Position numbers and translations under genes: made by a program
In this document: in pieces, positions 51,512-59,314 of the stretch
How positions within the stretch are numbered: position 1 is the first letter of the stretch
Layout: every line of letters starts with the position of its first letter
Assembly: GCF_003730295.1 (NCBI RefSeq)
Contig: NZ_QTSZ01000052.1
Coordinates: forward strand, 95,925 to 159,924
Direction: 5' to 3'
Length of the DNA stretch: 64,000 bases
From: Ornithinibacillus gellani
Lineage (GTDB): Bacteria; Bacillota; Bacilli; Bacillales; Amphibacillaceae
Notes under the pieces: model-generated
Databases searched by the model: none
What the model was told of the DNA's origin: nothing
Seen by the model: only the letters and a program-made list of their open reading frames with translations

Positions 51512-52528
51512 TTACGTCAATACATGAACACAAACTGGTTTTCCTACTGTATATGACTCCTCAAGGACGTGTAATAATCCCTGCTTGTCTTTTTTCATAA
51601 CAACTAAGTTATTTGTATGCTCATTTGCGACTATGACGTAATCACTATCCGGGATACATGTGAAATGTCGCGGCCATTCCCCTGTTGTACTTGTATGTGA
51701 CATTGCATCCAACCTACCATCCGGAAGCACCTGAAACACCGCAAGCGAATGATGTCCACGATTGGATACATACAAATATCCATGCGAGAAGTGAATTTCC
51801 GCCCCATAATTTTTGCCTGAATAAGCGCTTGGAAGAGTTTGAATAACCTGTTCCAATTCAATTGACTCCAACGAATCATCATAAGCATAAGCAACAACGG
51901 TAGAATTAAACTCTGTCACCACATACAGCATGTTTAGTGTGGGATGAAAAGCAATATGACGCGGACCTGAATGATCCGGTAATGTAACTGCTCGTATTTG
52001 ATTTAATGTACCCGTTTCCACTTCAAAACGATAGAAATATAATGCATTACAGCCTAAATCTGTCGCAACAAAATAAGATGTCCCAGGAATGGATCGAATC
52101 GTATGGACATTTGATTTTTCCGGATCATACGTTTTAAAATCTGTTTCCTTTACGGTTTCTCCCTTTTCATTCAATTGATGAACAATAACACTACCACCAC
52201 CATAATTAGCAGTGAAAATATAGTCATCATCGCCTCCTAACTCCACATAGCAAGGCCCGCCTTTTGTCGGTTTGCTATTCCATCGTTGAAGCGTTTTCGA
52301 TTGATGGTCCATGCCAAAGCTGATGACCTCCCCCTGATCCACCTCACTAATTACATACAGACTATTCCGCTTCGAATCTACTGTTAAATAGCTCGGGTTT
52401 TCCACCCCGGAAAACGCTGCAAGTTTACGAATTTTGCCATCCGCTGTATCCAATTCCAGCCAGTGGATGGTTTCCTCTTGCTCACTACCGTAACAGCCTA
52501 CTAGAAATTCATAACTTTTTTTACCCAC
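51512..52528 (-). CDS. Lactonase family protein (6-phosphogluconolactonase-like β-propeller)
   Basis: This 338-residue seven-bladed β-propeller lactonase is of the YkgB/Pgl family: FLVGCYGSEQEETIHWLELD at the start, ENPSYLTVDSKRNSLYVISEV, DHSGPRHIAFHPTLNMLYVVTE and WPRHFTCIPDSDYVIVANEHTNNL. Family members hydrolyse sugar lactones to acids. It lies 42 bases after the GH20 gene, so its substrate may be an amino-sugar lactone; that is an inference. I use GTG 52528 (AAGGGTGG 7 bases upstream); upstream in-frame ATGs would overlap the GH20 gene. Confidence 0.87.
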   Translation of the reverse strand: MGKKSYEFLVGCYGSEQEETIHWLELDTADGKIRKLAAFSGVENPSYLTVDSKRNSLYVISEVDQGEVISFGMDHQSKTLQRWNSKPTKGGPCYVELGGDDDYIFTANYGGGSVIVHQLNEKGETVKETDFKTYDPEKSNVHTIRSIPGTSYFVATDLGCNALYFYRFEVETGTLNQIRAVTLPDHSGPRHIAFHPTLNMLYVVTEFNSTVVAYAYDDSLESIELEQVIQTLPSAYSGKNYGAEIHFSHGYLYVSNRGHHSLAVFQVLPDGRLDAMSHTSTTGEWPRHFTCIPDSDYVIVANEHTNNLVVMKKDKQGLLHVLEESYTVGKPVCVHVLT

Positions 52529-52569
52529 TTTACAGCCACCCTTTCTACTCATGTCCGTTACATAAAATT

Positions 52570-54477
52570 CTAGCAAATTGGCAAGACGTGGAAAAACACA
52601 TTCGGTGATGCCATCCGATAATGATAACTGCACCAGCCTAATCCTGTTGATTCCGCAGCCTCTGGCGTGTAATAAAGCCGCTCCTGCTCCAACTCTTCCA
52701 CAGCATGAATTCGACCAGCTAAATAATCATTCACGCGCTTCGTCGCGGTATCGAGACGGTTTTTCAAGCCACCATAACGAATATCAACGACTTCCCAGCC
52801 AAATGGCTTATTAATCTGTAACCATTGCTTCCGATGCGCTTCACGTAATGCATCCACCCGCACGCTAATCTCAGGAAGAACCTGATTCGCAATCCGATCC
52901 ATCTCCGTTTTATCCTTTGCATCATATGCCCGCTTTAGCTTGACACCAACATCCCCTTTTAAAGCAAGGACAGCAGCCAGTTTTTCCGGCACATCAAATA
53001 AATAATCCAATGCTTGATTGGCATCCCTCGTATCTTTCCAGCTACCAGCTAACTCCTTGTAAAAATCTCCAACCGCTTGCCCTTCAATGTGCTTGTCAAA
53101 TACACCAAGCAACACATCCTGCCATAGTAAAAACTTAGACGGATTGGTCTGATCTGTATTCGTTTGTTCCACCCCTGGAGGCATGTCCAATTCCTGAAGC
53201 TTCAGAAATGCTTGCTCTGTCACACCTGTACAAAATTCCACACGCTCCTCAAGCTTCTCCTGATCCAATGTCTCAGCATAGGCATGCTCCGCATAATACT
53301 GCATACCAAGCAAAGCAGCAAATGGATTATTTTCATATCCATCATCACCCCAAAGTGTGATAAATACCTCTTTAACTCCTGCTTCCTTACAAGCCATTAA
53401 CGCAGCCTCACTCGCCTTTAGCGACAAATTATAATTGACAGCGAACGTATTCCATACCCAGATACCACCTGCAAATGCCGGTGTCCGGCCAAATGCCTGA
53501 TGCTGCTTAAACATTTTTGTATAATGATTTTTATCGGTTTGATTGTATTGCCAATACATCAATTGGATACCATCCGGTGTCTGATTCACGATATGCTCCG
53601 GAATTTCCGTATTGCTTGTGTACACATCTCCAGTGGAAGAAGCAAGCTTCAAAAACATATCGCTCCACATCGTTGCCTCGAGACCAAGCTTATCGGTAAT
53701 CTCCAGCACACGCTCCAAATGATGCTTCATTAATTCAAACCGCGGCTTATAGCCATGCTGATTCAAAAATCTTCCACGACCAAGCTCCTCCGCTTCATCC
53801 ATCCCAATATGAATGCGTTTACTACGAAAGGATTGCGTAGCCGCAGTAATCATATCCTCCAGCAAAGCGTAAGTCTTTTCGCTTTCCAAAAGAAGCGCAC
53901 CTCTCGTATCCTTATACGCAGTCACCGCACCCCACTTCAAGAATTCCTCCAAATGCGCAAGCGTCTGGATACAAGGAATGAGCTCAATCCCAAACTGATA
54001 CGCATAATCATCCATTTCCTTCAATTCCGCTGCAGAATACCTGCCACGCATATAGCCAAAATACGGTTCCGATTCCACCTCATATGTATCCTCCATATAA
54101 AGCATCGCACTATCCAGCCCCATGATGGCAAGCTTTCGAAGGTACGTCTTTACACTATCCACTCTAAGCACCGCATTCCGCGACAAATCAAACATCGGAC
54201 CAATCTTATCAAACTGCGGCGTCTCTTTCTTCGTAAATTCTGCTTCCCCCTTCAGCGCATGCTGTACGAGCAACCCAAATCCACGGAAAAAATGAATCGG
54301 ACGTTGATAGGAAATCTCTGCCTTCCCATCCTTTAGCGCCACCAACACACCAGCCGTATCATCCTGTTCAGCAGTAAGCACCATCCCATCATCTGCTAAA
54401 ACAAATCCAAGCTCATCCTGCAATTCCACAAGCGCCTGTTCAAAAGCTACCGCCTTACCATCCAGCTTAATTTTCAA
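52570..54477 (-). CDS. Glycoside hydrolase family 20 β-N-acetylhexosaminidase (GH20C type)
   Basis: This is a 635-residue exo-hexosaminidase without a signal peptide. The GH20 TIM barrel carries the paired catalytic Asp-Glu in RIHIGMDEAEELG. It also has MFDLSRNAVLRVDSVKTYLRKLAIMGL and the C-terminal FGWEVVDIRYGGLKNRLDTA typical of intracellular GH20C-like enzymes. It removes terminal GlcNAc/GalNAc residues from imported glycans using the substrate's N-acetyl group. The start is TTG 54477 with GGAGGAGG 7 bases upstream. That TTG follows directly after the stop codon of the repeat-encoded ORF upstream. Confidence 0.9.
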   Translation of the reverse strand: MKIKLDGKAVAFEQALVELQDELGFVLADDGMVLTAEQDDTAGVLVALKDGKAEISYQRPIHFFRGFGLLVQHALKGEAEFTKKETPQFDKIGPMFDLSRNAVLRVDSVKTYLRKLAIMGLDSAMLYMEDTYEVESEPYFGYMRGRYSAAELKEMDDYAYQFGIELIPCIQTLAHLEEFLKWGAVTAYKDTRGALLLESEKTYALLEDMITAATQSFRSKRIHIGMDEAEELGRGRFLNQHGYKPRFELMKHHLERVLEITDKLGLEATMWSDMFLKLASSTGDVYTSNTEIPEHIVNQTPDGIQLMYWQYNQTDKNHYTKMFKQHQAFGRTPAFAGGIWVWNTFAVNYNLSLKASEAALMACKEAGVKEVFITLWGDDGYENNPFAALLGMQYYAEHAYAETLDQEKLEERVEFCTGVTEQAFLKLQELDMPPGVEQTNTDQTNPSKFLLWQDVLLGVFDKHIEGQAVGDFYKELAGSWKDTRDANQALDYLFDVPEKLAAVLALKGDVGVKLKRAYDAKDKTEMDRIANQVLPEISVRVDALREAHRKQWLQINKPFGWEVVDIRYGGLKNRLDTATKRVNDYLAGRIHAVEELEQERLYYTPEAAESTGLGWCSYHYRMASPNVFFHVLPIC

Positions 54478-55038
54478 TTACATTCCTCCTCCAAAAACTG
54501 TGCCCACCCTATATGTGCAGGTCGTGATATGAATAACGGTGAATGGACAGCGACTTTGCGTTATGTGTCGCTGTTTGATGTGTAAGTCGCATGACTTAGC
54601 ATGGAAGTAGCATACCTTAGAACGGAACTCGCATGACTTGGCGCAGAAGTCGCATACCTTGGCATGGAACTCGCATGACTTGGCGTAGAAGTCGCATACC
54701 TTGGCATGAAACTCGCATGCCTTAGTACGGAACTCGCATGCCTTAGCATGGAAGTCGCATGCCTTAGCACAGAACTCGCATGACTTGGCGCAGAAGTCGC
54801 ATGCCTTGGCACGAAACTCGCATACCTTGGCATGAAACTCGCATGACTTGGCGTAGAAGTCGCATGCCTTAGCATAGAACTCGCGTGCCTTAGTACGGAA
54901 CTCGCATACCTTAGCATGGAAGTCGCATGACTTGGCATGAAACTCGCATGCCTTGGCGTAGAAGTCGCATGACTTAGCGCAGAACTCGCATACCTTAGCA
55001 CGGAACTCGCATGGGTTACGTGCCAAGTCGCGCGCCAT
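54478..55038 (-). CDS. Repeat-derived ORF with a Cys-containing 7-residue repeat (doubtful gene)
   Basis: The frame is open for 186 codons, of which about 150 are a 7-residue repeat C-[DE]-F-x-A-K-[SAV]. GAGG lies 8 bases before ATG 55038, and TAA abuts the GH20 start codon in the same frame. However, the 21-bp period keeps any stop-free frame open, and another minus-strand frame (54561-55079) is open too. Lys and Cys codons are invariant while the fourth residue varies freely. I see no domain, signal or known family. Treat it as a hypothetical that may not be translated. Confidence 0.25.
   Translation of the reverse strand: MARDLARNPCEFRAKVCEFCAKSCDFYAKACEFHAKSCDFHAKVCEFRTKAREFYAKACDFYAKSCEFHAKVCEFRAKACDFCAKSCEFCAKACDFHAKACEFRTKACEFHAKVCDFYAKSCEFHAKVCDFCAKSCEFRSKVCYFHAKSCDLHIKQRHITQSRCPFTVIHITTCTYRVGTVFGGGM
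54583..55023. repeat. 21-bp tandem repeat array, 21 units
   Basis: Twenty-one contiguous units of exactly 21 bp follow the pattern GAAsTCGCATrmCTTrGC plus three variable bases. Further decayed units continue to about 55077. Many units contain the small palindrome CATGC-CTTA-GCATG. Units differ at fixed positions rather than randomly. The array lies in the presumed 5' leader of the GH20 gene. There are no spacers, so it is not a CRISPR array. Confidence 0.95.
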
Positions 55039-55280
55039 AACAGCATCCTCGCACGGGAATCATCCCAACTCGCGCCCATTCCTCCCCAGGGTCAGACCTT
55101 TTCCAATCAGGACAGGAATTGGCTCGCCGATTCCCACAACTTATCCTACGTAAAGTAATGCACACGCTTCCAATTCTGCATCCATGTTTATCCATTCATT
55201 TCCAGACCACTTACCCTTGTTTATAGAAGCAAGCCTGTAACAAACTATAGCCCACGTTTCTAAAATTTTCAATTGTAAAA

Positions 55281-55405
55281 TAAAGTGAAACTTCAATCAG
55301 TGGGGATTCTCGCACTTCCCCCACTGATTGTTAGTTGAACCAATCAGGCCTTTACTGGCTGTTGAACCCACACGCACTATTCTTGTTATCAACAATCTGT
55401 GATCA
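55281..55405 (+). repeat. Dispersed intergenic repeat, copy E (3' truncated/rearranged)
   Basis: It begins TAAAGTGAAACTTCAATCAG and holds a perfect hairpin CAATCAGTGGGG...CCCCACTGATTG plus the block TGTTAGTTGAACC. It then jumps from TTGTTATCAACAA directly to TCTGTGATCA, lacking the closing ACAGCCAGT arm. The surrounding 55040-55280 stretch shows no gene. Confidence 0.85.
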
Positions 55406-55527
55406 ATCATTTTATTTCGTTCATCCCTTATTTTTGGTGTTTCATGAAGGGAATGCTGCATGTTATCCATTTTCAAATCGAAATGCAGTTTTATTTTGCT
55501 ATACTCCAAGCAAGGACGGTGATCAAC

Positions 55528-56415
55528 ATGTTAAGTATCCAATCTGTATCAAAGAATTATGGAAAAAATCAAGCATTACAAGATGCGACGCTCTCCATAC
55601 CAGCCGGATCTTGTTATGGTTTGGTAGGCCCAAACGGGGCAGGGAAATCTACTTTATTAAAAATATTATCATCCATCATTCAGGATTATACGGGCAAGGT
55701 TGACATGCCTAAGCCTGAGGATATTGGCTATGTACCACAGGAAATTTGTCTGGAACAAACCTTGTCTGCAGCAAGCAATCTCCATTTTTTCGGCAGATTG
55801 TATGGACTACGCGGAAAAGAACTTCGACAACGCACAGAGGAAGTTCTAGCGGAAATCGGTTTATCGAAACGCGGAAAGGATAAAATCATCGAATTCTCCG
55901 GGGGTATGAAACGCAGAATCAATATTGGCTGTGCTTTGATGCATCAACCGAAGCTGCTCATTATGGATGAGCCAACTGTCGGCATTGACCCTCAATCCAG
56001 GAAATATATTTTTGATATGATCCATCAACTCATAAAAAAGGGCTGCACCATCATTTACGCCAGTCATTATATGGAAGAGGTCGAAACGCTGTGTGACCAT
56101 GTAGCATTCATTGATCACGGTAAAATTTTACAAGAATCTAGCATGGATGCACTTTTGCAACAGCATGTGACACCCGCAGTTTTTGTCAAAGGTCAACTCT
56201 CTCCTCCTTCTAAACTAGCTGCTTCTGATAATATAACTGAAAAAAATCGAGGACATTTGATTACTACCAATCAACCATTAGCCATGATGGATCAAATACT
56301 CCATCACTATAAAAATGATGCCGATAAACTGGAACAATTGCAATTGGTCCAACCAAAACTAGAGGATGTCTTCTTCCAACTGACTGGAAGTGCACTACGG
56401 GATAAATCATCTTGA
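55528..56415 (+). CDS. ABC transporter ATP-binding protein (CcmA/NatA-like)
   Basis: This 295-residue ATPase has Walker A GPNGAGKST, signature EFSGGMKRR, Walker B LLIMDEPTVGID and switch His ASHYMEE. The C-terminal ~80 residues form a variable tail, as in DrrA/NatA-type exporters. It teams with the permease 31 bases downstream and with a LytTR regulator and DUF3021 protein, a set common in Bacilli for self-controlled export or antibiotic defence. ATG 55528 is chosen: AAGGACGGTGATC lies just upstream. The frame is open earlier (55399), but that part overlaps repeat copy E. Confidence 0.92.
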   Translation: MLSIQSVSKNYGKNQALQDATLSIPAGSCYGLVGPNGAGKSTLLKILSSIIQDYTGKVDMPKPEDIGYVPQEICLEQTLSAASNLHFFGRLYGLRGKELRQRTEEVLAEIGLSKRGKDKIIEFSGGMKRRINIGCALMHQPKLLIMDEPTVGIDPQSRKYIFDMIHQLIKKGCTIIYASHYMEEVETLCDHVAFIDHGKILQESSMDALLQQHVTPAVFVKGQLSPPSKLAASDNITEKNRGHLITTNQPLAMMDQILHHYKNDADKLEQLQLVQPKLEDVFFQLTGSALRDKSS

Positions 56416-56446
56416 TGAAAAATTCAAACCAAGGAGGTACATTTAG

Positions 56447-57193
56447 ATGAAAGCCATGCTTATACTGGAATTAAAGAAAAACGCACAGGATCGCGGATTG
56501 TTATTTTGGATGATTATTTTACCAATTGCCTTTACCGTACTATTTATTTCCGTATTCACATCGGGGGTTCCAGATGCAGATCAAGAAACCGTCATTCTTT
56601 CCATCGTGCCAGGCTACACGGTCATGTTCGTTTTTTTCATTCTGATTTCTATGGTTAACACCTTTTTGAAGGATCGAGATGTAGGGATGACAGCCCGCAT
56701 TGCCAGCACGTCACTTTCTTCGATAAAATATTTGCTTGGAAAATGGTTACCGTATATGTTTATTGTATGGATACAAATATTTATCCTGCTTGCATTTGGT
56801 AAGCTCGTTTATCAAGTTCCATTGGGGCAACCATGGTATTTACTCATCACATCGGCTGTTCTCGCATTTTCCGCAACCGGTATTGGGCTTGCCCTATCCA
56901 TGCTCGTCCATACAGAAAACATGGGAATTGCCTTAACACAAGTATTTGCACTGGGAGGCGCCATGCTGTCCGGACTGTGGATGCCATTAGAGATGATGCC
57001 CGATTTCATGCGCATCATTGCACACGGTCTGCCACAATATTGGGCCCATCAAGAATTACAGGATGCAATGAATGGCACCCTGAAGCTCTCCTTGTTCGCC
57101 AAAGCAACCGCCGTCGTGTTCGCATATGGCTGCATTGGATTTCTAATTGCCTTCATGCGCTATCCACATTTCTTGAAAAAAGCCCGCGGATAA
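56447..57193 (+). CDS. ABC transporter permease (ABC-2 type)
   Basis: This 248-residue membrane protein has six hydrophobic segments (LLFWMIILPIAFTVLFISVF; GYTVMFVFFILISMVNTFL; WLPYMFIVWIQIFILLAFG; ALTQVFALGGAMLSGLWMPLE and others). FLKDRDVGMTARIASTSLS is a typical ABC-2 cytoplasmic loop. It forms an exporter with the preceding ATPase. GGAGG is about 8 bases upstream. The substrate is unknown. Confidence 0.9.
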   Translation: MKAMLILELKKNAQDRGLLFWMIILPIAFTVLFISVFTSGVPDADQETVILSIVPGYTVMFVFFILISMVNTFLKDRDVGMTARIASTSLSSIKYLLGKWLPYMFIVWIQIFILLAFGKLVYQVPLGQPWYLLITSAVLAFSATGIGLALSMLVHTENMGIALTQVFALGGAMLSGLWMPLEMMPDFMRIIAHGLPQYWAHQELQDAMNGTLKLSLFAKATAVVFAYGCIGFLIAFMRYPHFLKKARG

Positions 57194-57211
57194 AGCCCAA
57201 GGGGGTTAGGT

Positions 57212-57670
57212 ATGAAAATTAATATTGATATTGATGACAAATACGAAGGCCCGTCGATTACCATTCAAACGAATGAATGGTCCGATGAACTGGAAGAAAT
57301 TATCAACACCATCCGCAAACGAAAAACGGAGCGGCTATTCGGAGTGGTCGATGATCAAACAGAATTGCTCGACCCCACTGATATCGATTATATTTACGCA
57401 GAAAAAAGGAAAATTTTTGCCGCATTGGAAGATCGTAATGTGGAGCTGAAAATGAAGCTTTACGAAGTGGAAGACATGCTTATGCCACATCATTTTCTAA
57501 GGTTTTCCAAATCTGTCATAGGCAATCTGAACCGTATCCAGCGCTTTGAGCTATCCTTCAATGGAAATCTATGTGTCTACTTTCATTCCGGAAATAAAGA
57601 ATATATTTCACGCAGCCAGGTTTCCAAAGTAAAAGAACGGTTAATGATGGGAGGTTATGTCGATGATTAG
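57212..57670 (+). CDS. LytTR DNA-binding domain protein
   Basis: This 152-residue regulator has no receiver domain. The N-terminal ~55 residues form an α/β extension (SITIQTNEWSDELEEIINTI). The LytTR domain follows: LDPTDIDYIYAEKRKIFAAL, MPHHFLRFSKSVIGNLNRIQRFELSFNGN and YISRSQVSKVKERL. Such proteins commonly autoregulate their operon together with a membrane DUF3021 partner. It is preceded by the ABC genes and its end overlaps the DUF3021 gene. Confidence 0.92.
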   Translation: MKINIDIDDKYEGPSITIQTNEWSDELEEIINTIRKRKTERLFGVVDDQTELLDPTDIDYIYAEKRKIFAALEDRNVELKMKLYEVEDMLMPHHFLRFSKSVIGNLNRIQRFELSFNGNLCVYFHSGNKEYISRSQVSKVKERLMMGGYVDD

Positions 57671-58073
57671 GGAGCTTTTCAAGCGAGGAATAATTGGTGT
57701 CGGCTTTGGAGCCATCTCCACTTTTATCGCATTAACCGTCTTAAAGTTTAAACATATCGACAGTTCTGTGGATGAAATATGGTGGCATATGCTCGCTGGT
57801 ATGGCAGTCGGGATTTATTTCGGCTGGTCCTCACTGATTTGGGAGCACCGAACCTGGAACCCACTCAAAAAACTCATCATTCATTTCAGCCTGTCCATCA
57901 TCGTTTATTTCAGCATTGCTTTTCCAGTTGGGTGGATATCGCCAAAACCACTCCTGATTTTCCTGAACATACTTGTATTTATCGCGATTTACTTCCTATT
58001 CTGGCTAGGCGCTCTGTTCTATTATCGAAAACAGACAGAAACCTTAAATGAGCAGCTACAAAATAGACATTAA
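57663..58073 (+). CDS. DUF3021 family membrane protein
   Basis: This 136-residue protein has four membrane helices: about residues 8-26, 38-55, 70-88 and 95-115. DUF3021 proteins are encoded next to LytTR regulators and probably control their activity at the membrane; the mechanism is not established. ATG 57663 is chosen, with GAGG 8 bases upstream; ATG 57657 is too close to that SD. It overlaps the LytTR gene by 8 bases. It is the last gene of the plus-strand ABC/LytTR locus and is convergent with the sortase. Confidence 0.9.
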   Translation: MIRELFKRGIIGVGFGAISTFIALTVLKFKHIDSSVDEIWWHMLAGMAVGIYFGWSSLIWEHRTWNPLKKLIIHFSLSIIVYFSIAFPVGWISPKPLLIFLNILVFIAIYFLFWLGALFYYRKQTETLNEQLQNRH

Positions 58074-58095
58074 CCCAAAGCGGGCATTCCAGCCA

Positions 58096-58695
58096 TTATT
58101 CCGGAATGTCCGTTTCAACTGGATAGGCAAAAATGACATACCGATCGGGTGCGGATCCAATATAGCTAAATGGATAGCAAGTAGATAATGTCAGGACCTC
58201 TTCCCCTTTTGGTCCAATAATGGATGTATCATCCGCAGGCACAATAACGGCCTCCCGCATTTCATAGGTATAACTCCCATATGGCATATCGATAATGAAC
58301 TGATCCCCAGCTTCTAATTCGCCAAATTTACGAAAAGTCGTATCCCGATGGCCAGACAGCAGGATTTGCTCCTGTTCACCTGGAAAAACGGTGGAACGAT
58401 AATGCCCGACACCCTTTGCCAGATCCGCTTCATCTGTACCCTCTACGATAGGAAGTTTCCCCTCAATTTTCGGTATATGCAAGATACCAACCACATCATT
58501 TTCTTTGAATGGTGGAACATCTATTTTTGCTGATGCAGATGCAGCAGTCTCCTCTTTCACATTCATAGAAACAAGCTTTTCTGCTTCATGTAAGGCAGCC
58601 GATAATTGCTGCTTGCTATGAAAATATTGAAAAGCAGCCAAACCAATCAGCAGAACACCTGTAACAATGAACAGCAAGCTGATTTTATGTTTCAT
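58096..58695 (-). CDS. Class D sortase
   Basis: This is a 199-residue membrane-anchored transpeptidase. An N-terminal helix (ISLLFIVTGVLLIGLAAFQYF) is followed by the sortase β-barrel with catalytic His in LLSGHRDTTFRKFGEL, Cys in LTLSTCYPF and Arg in APDRYVIFA. Sortases join proteins with LPxTG-like signals to peptidoglycan or build surface structures; class D enzymes in Bacilli often act at sporulation. No sortase substrate is encoded nearby. ATG 58695 is chosen (GGGGGAGG 8 bases upstream), since the ATG at 58713 overlaps the SD. Confidence 0.92.
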   Translation of the reverse strand: MKHKISLLFIVTGVLLIGLAAFQYFHSKQQLSAALHEAEKLVSMNVKEETAASASAKIDVPPFKENDVVGILHIPKIEGKLPIVEGTDEADLAKGVGHYRSTVFPGEQEQILLSGHRDTTFRKFGELEAGDQFIIDMPYGSYTYEMREAVIVPADDTSIIGPKGEEVLTLSTCYPFSYIGSAPDRYVIFAYPVETDIPE

Positions 58696-58715
58696 CTGAC
58701 AAGCCTCCCCCATTG

Positions 58716-59125
58716 TTATTCCGCCAAGGCAGCCAATAGTAATGCAGAAAAAGCAGGATCGATATACCGCTCTCCCCGGAACACATTCCTAATTGCTGCA
58801 ATGAGTTCCCCCGTGTCCATCCGTTCAAAAAAATACCCATGCAAATTACGATGGAACAGCGCCAATAATTTCCGATTTGTTGGCTCGGCAGTCCAAATCA
58901 CAAGCTTATCCCTCCTGCGCTGATAATGGTTAATCACACGCCAATAATCCAGCTGCGCATCCACATCTATTATAATTACAGCACCTTTATGCTCAGTTCC
59001 ATCATTGCTTCCATTTCAGAAGCATCATAAACGATAACCTTTACGTCCTTTGACATAGATTCTAAGATTTTAACTAACCCTGTACGCAAAATCGAAGGCT
59101 CCTTGACAATGACAATTTTTCTCAT
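58716..59125 (-). pseudogene. Receiver-domain (NarL-type) response regulator gene broken by a frameshift
   Basis: Frame one starts at ATG 59125 (MRKIVIVKEPSILRTGLVKI) and reaches a stop after MMELSIKVL. The neighbouring frame continues the receiver fold through AVIIIDVDAQ (phosphoacceptor Asp), VIWTAEP and GYFFERMDTGELIAAIRNV. One indel near 58995 would restore a ~135-residue receiver without an output domain. The usual Lys before the last helix is replaced (FFER). The SD is weak. It could be a pseudogene, a sequence error, or translated as an 82-codon remnant from GTG 58964. It lies 20 bases ahead of the sortase gene. Confidence 0.7.
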
Positions 59126-59264
59126 GGTAACACACTCACTTCTACTAGAAGATGATTATTTTTGGAAAATAGACCTAAATAATTGCTATGATACACCATA
59201 GGGCTATACAAAAACTGTACACTTGTTCATCCGTACCGGTCACAGGGAGAAGTTCTTACAATCC

Positions 59265-59309
59265 AAAAAGACTGTCCCAAGTTTTTATCAACGTAGACAG
59301 CCCTTTTTA
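59265..59309 (-). terminator. Terminator of the receiver-BTAD regulator gene
   Basis: On the minus strand AAAGGGCTGTC pairs imperfectly with GACAGTCTTTTT across a ~20-base loop, ending in five T, just after the regulator stop. Confidence 0.6.
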
Positions 59310-59314
59310 GGTAG

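Noticed and set aside
54583..55023. Array of direct repeats that could suggest a CRISPR
   Set aside because: Units are contiguous with no spacers, the 21-bp unit is too short, and no cas genes are near.
54561..55079. Second long minus-strand ORF of 172 codons across the 21-bp array
   Set aside because: Its openness follows from the 21-bp period; its ATG is only one base after GGAGG, and it overlaps the other candidate frame.
55528..57193. The ABC transporter as the missing HrtAB partner of HssRS
   Set aside because: The permease is of ABC-2 type without the MacB-like extracellular domain of HrtB, and it has its own LytTR regulator.
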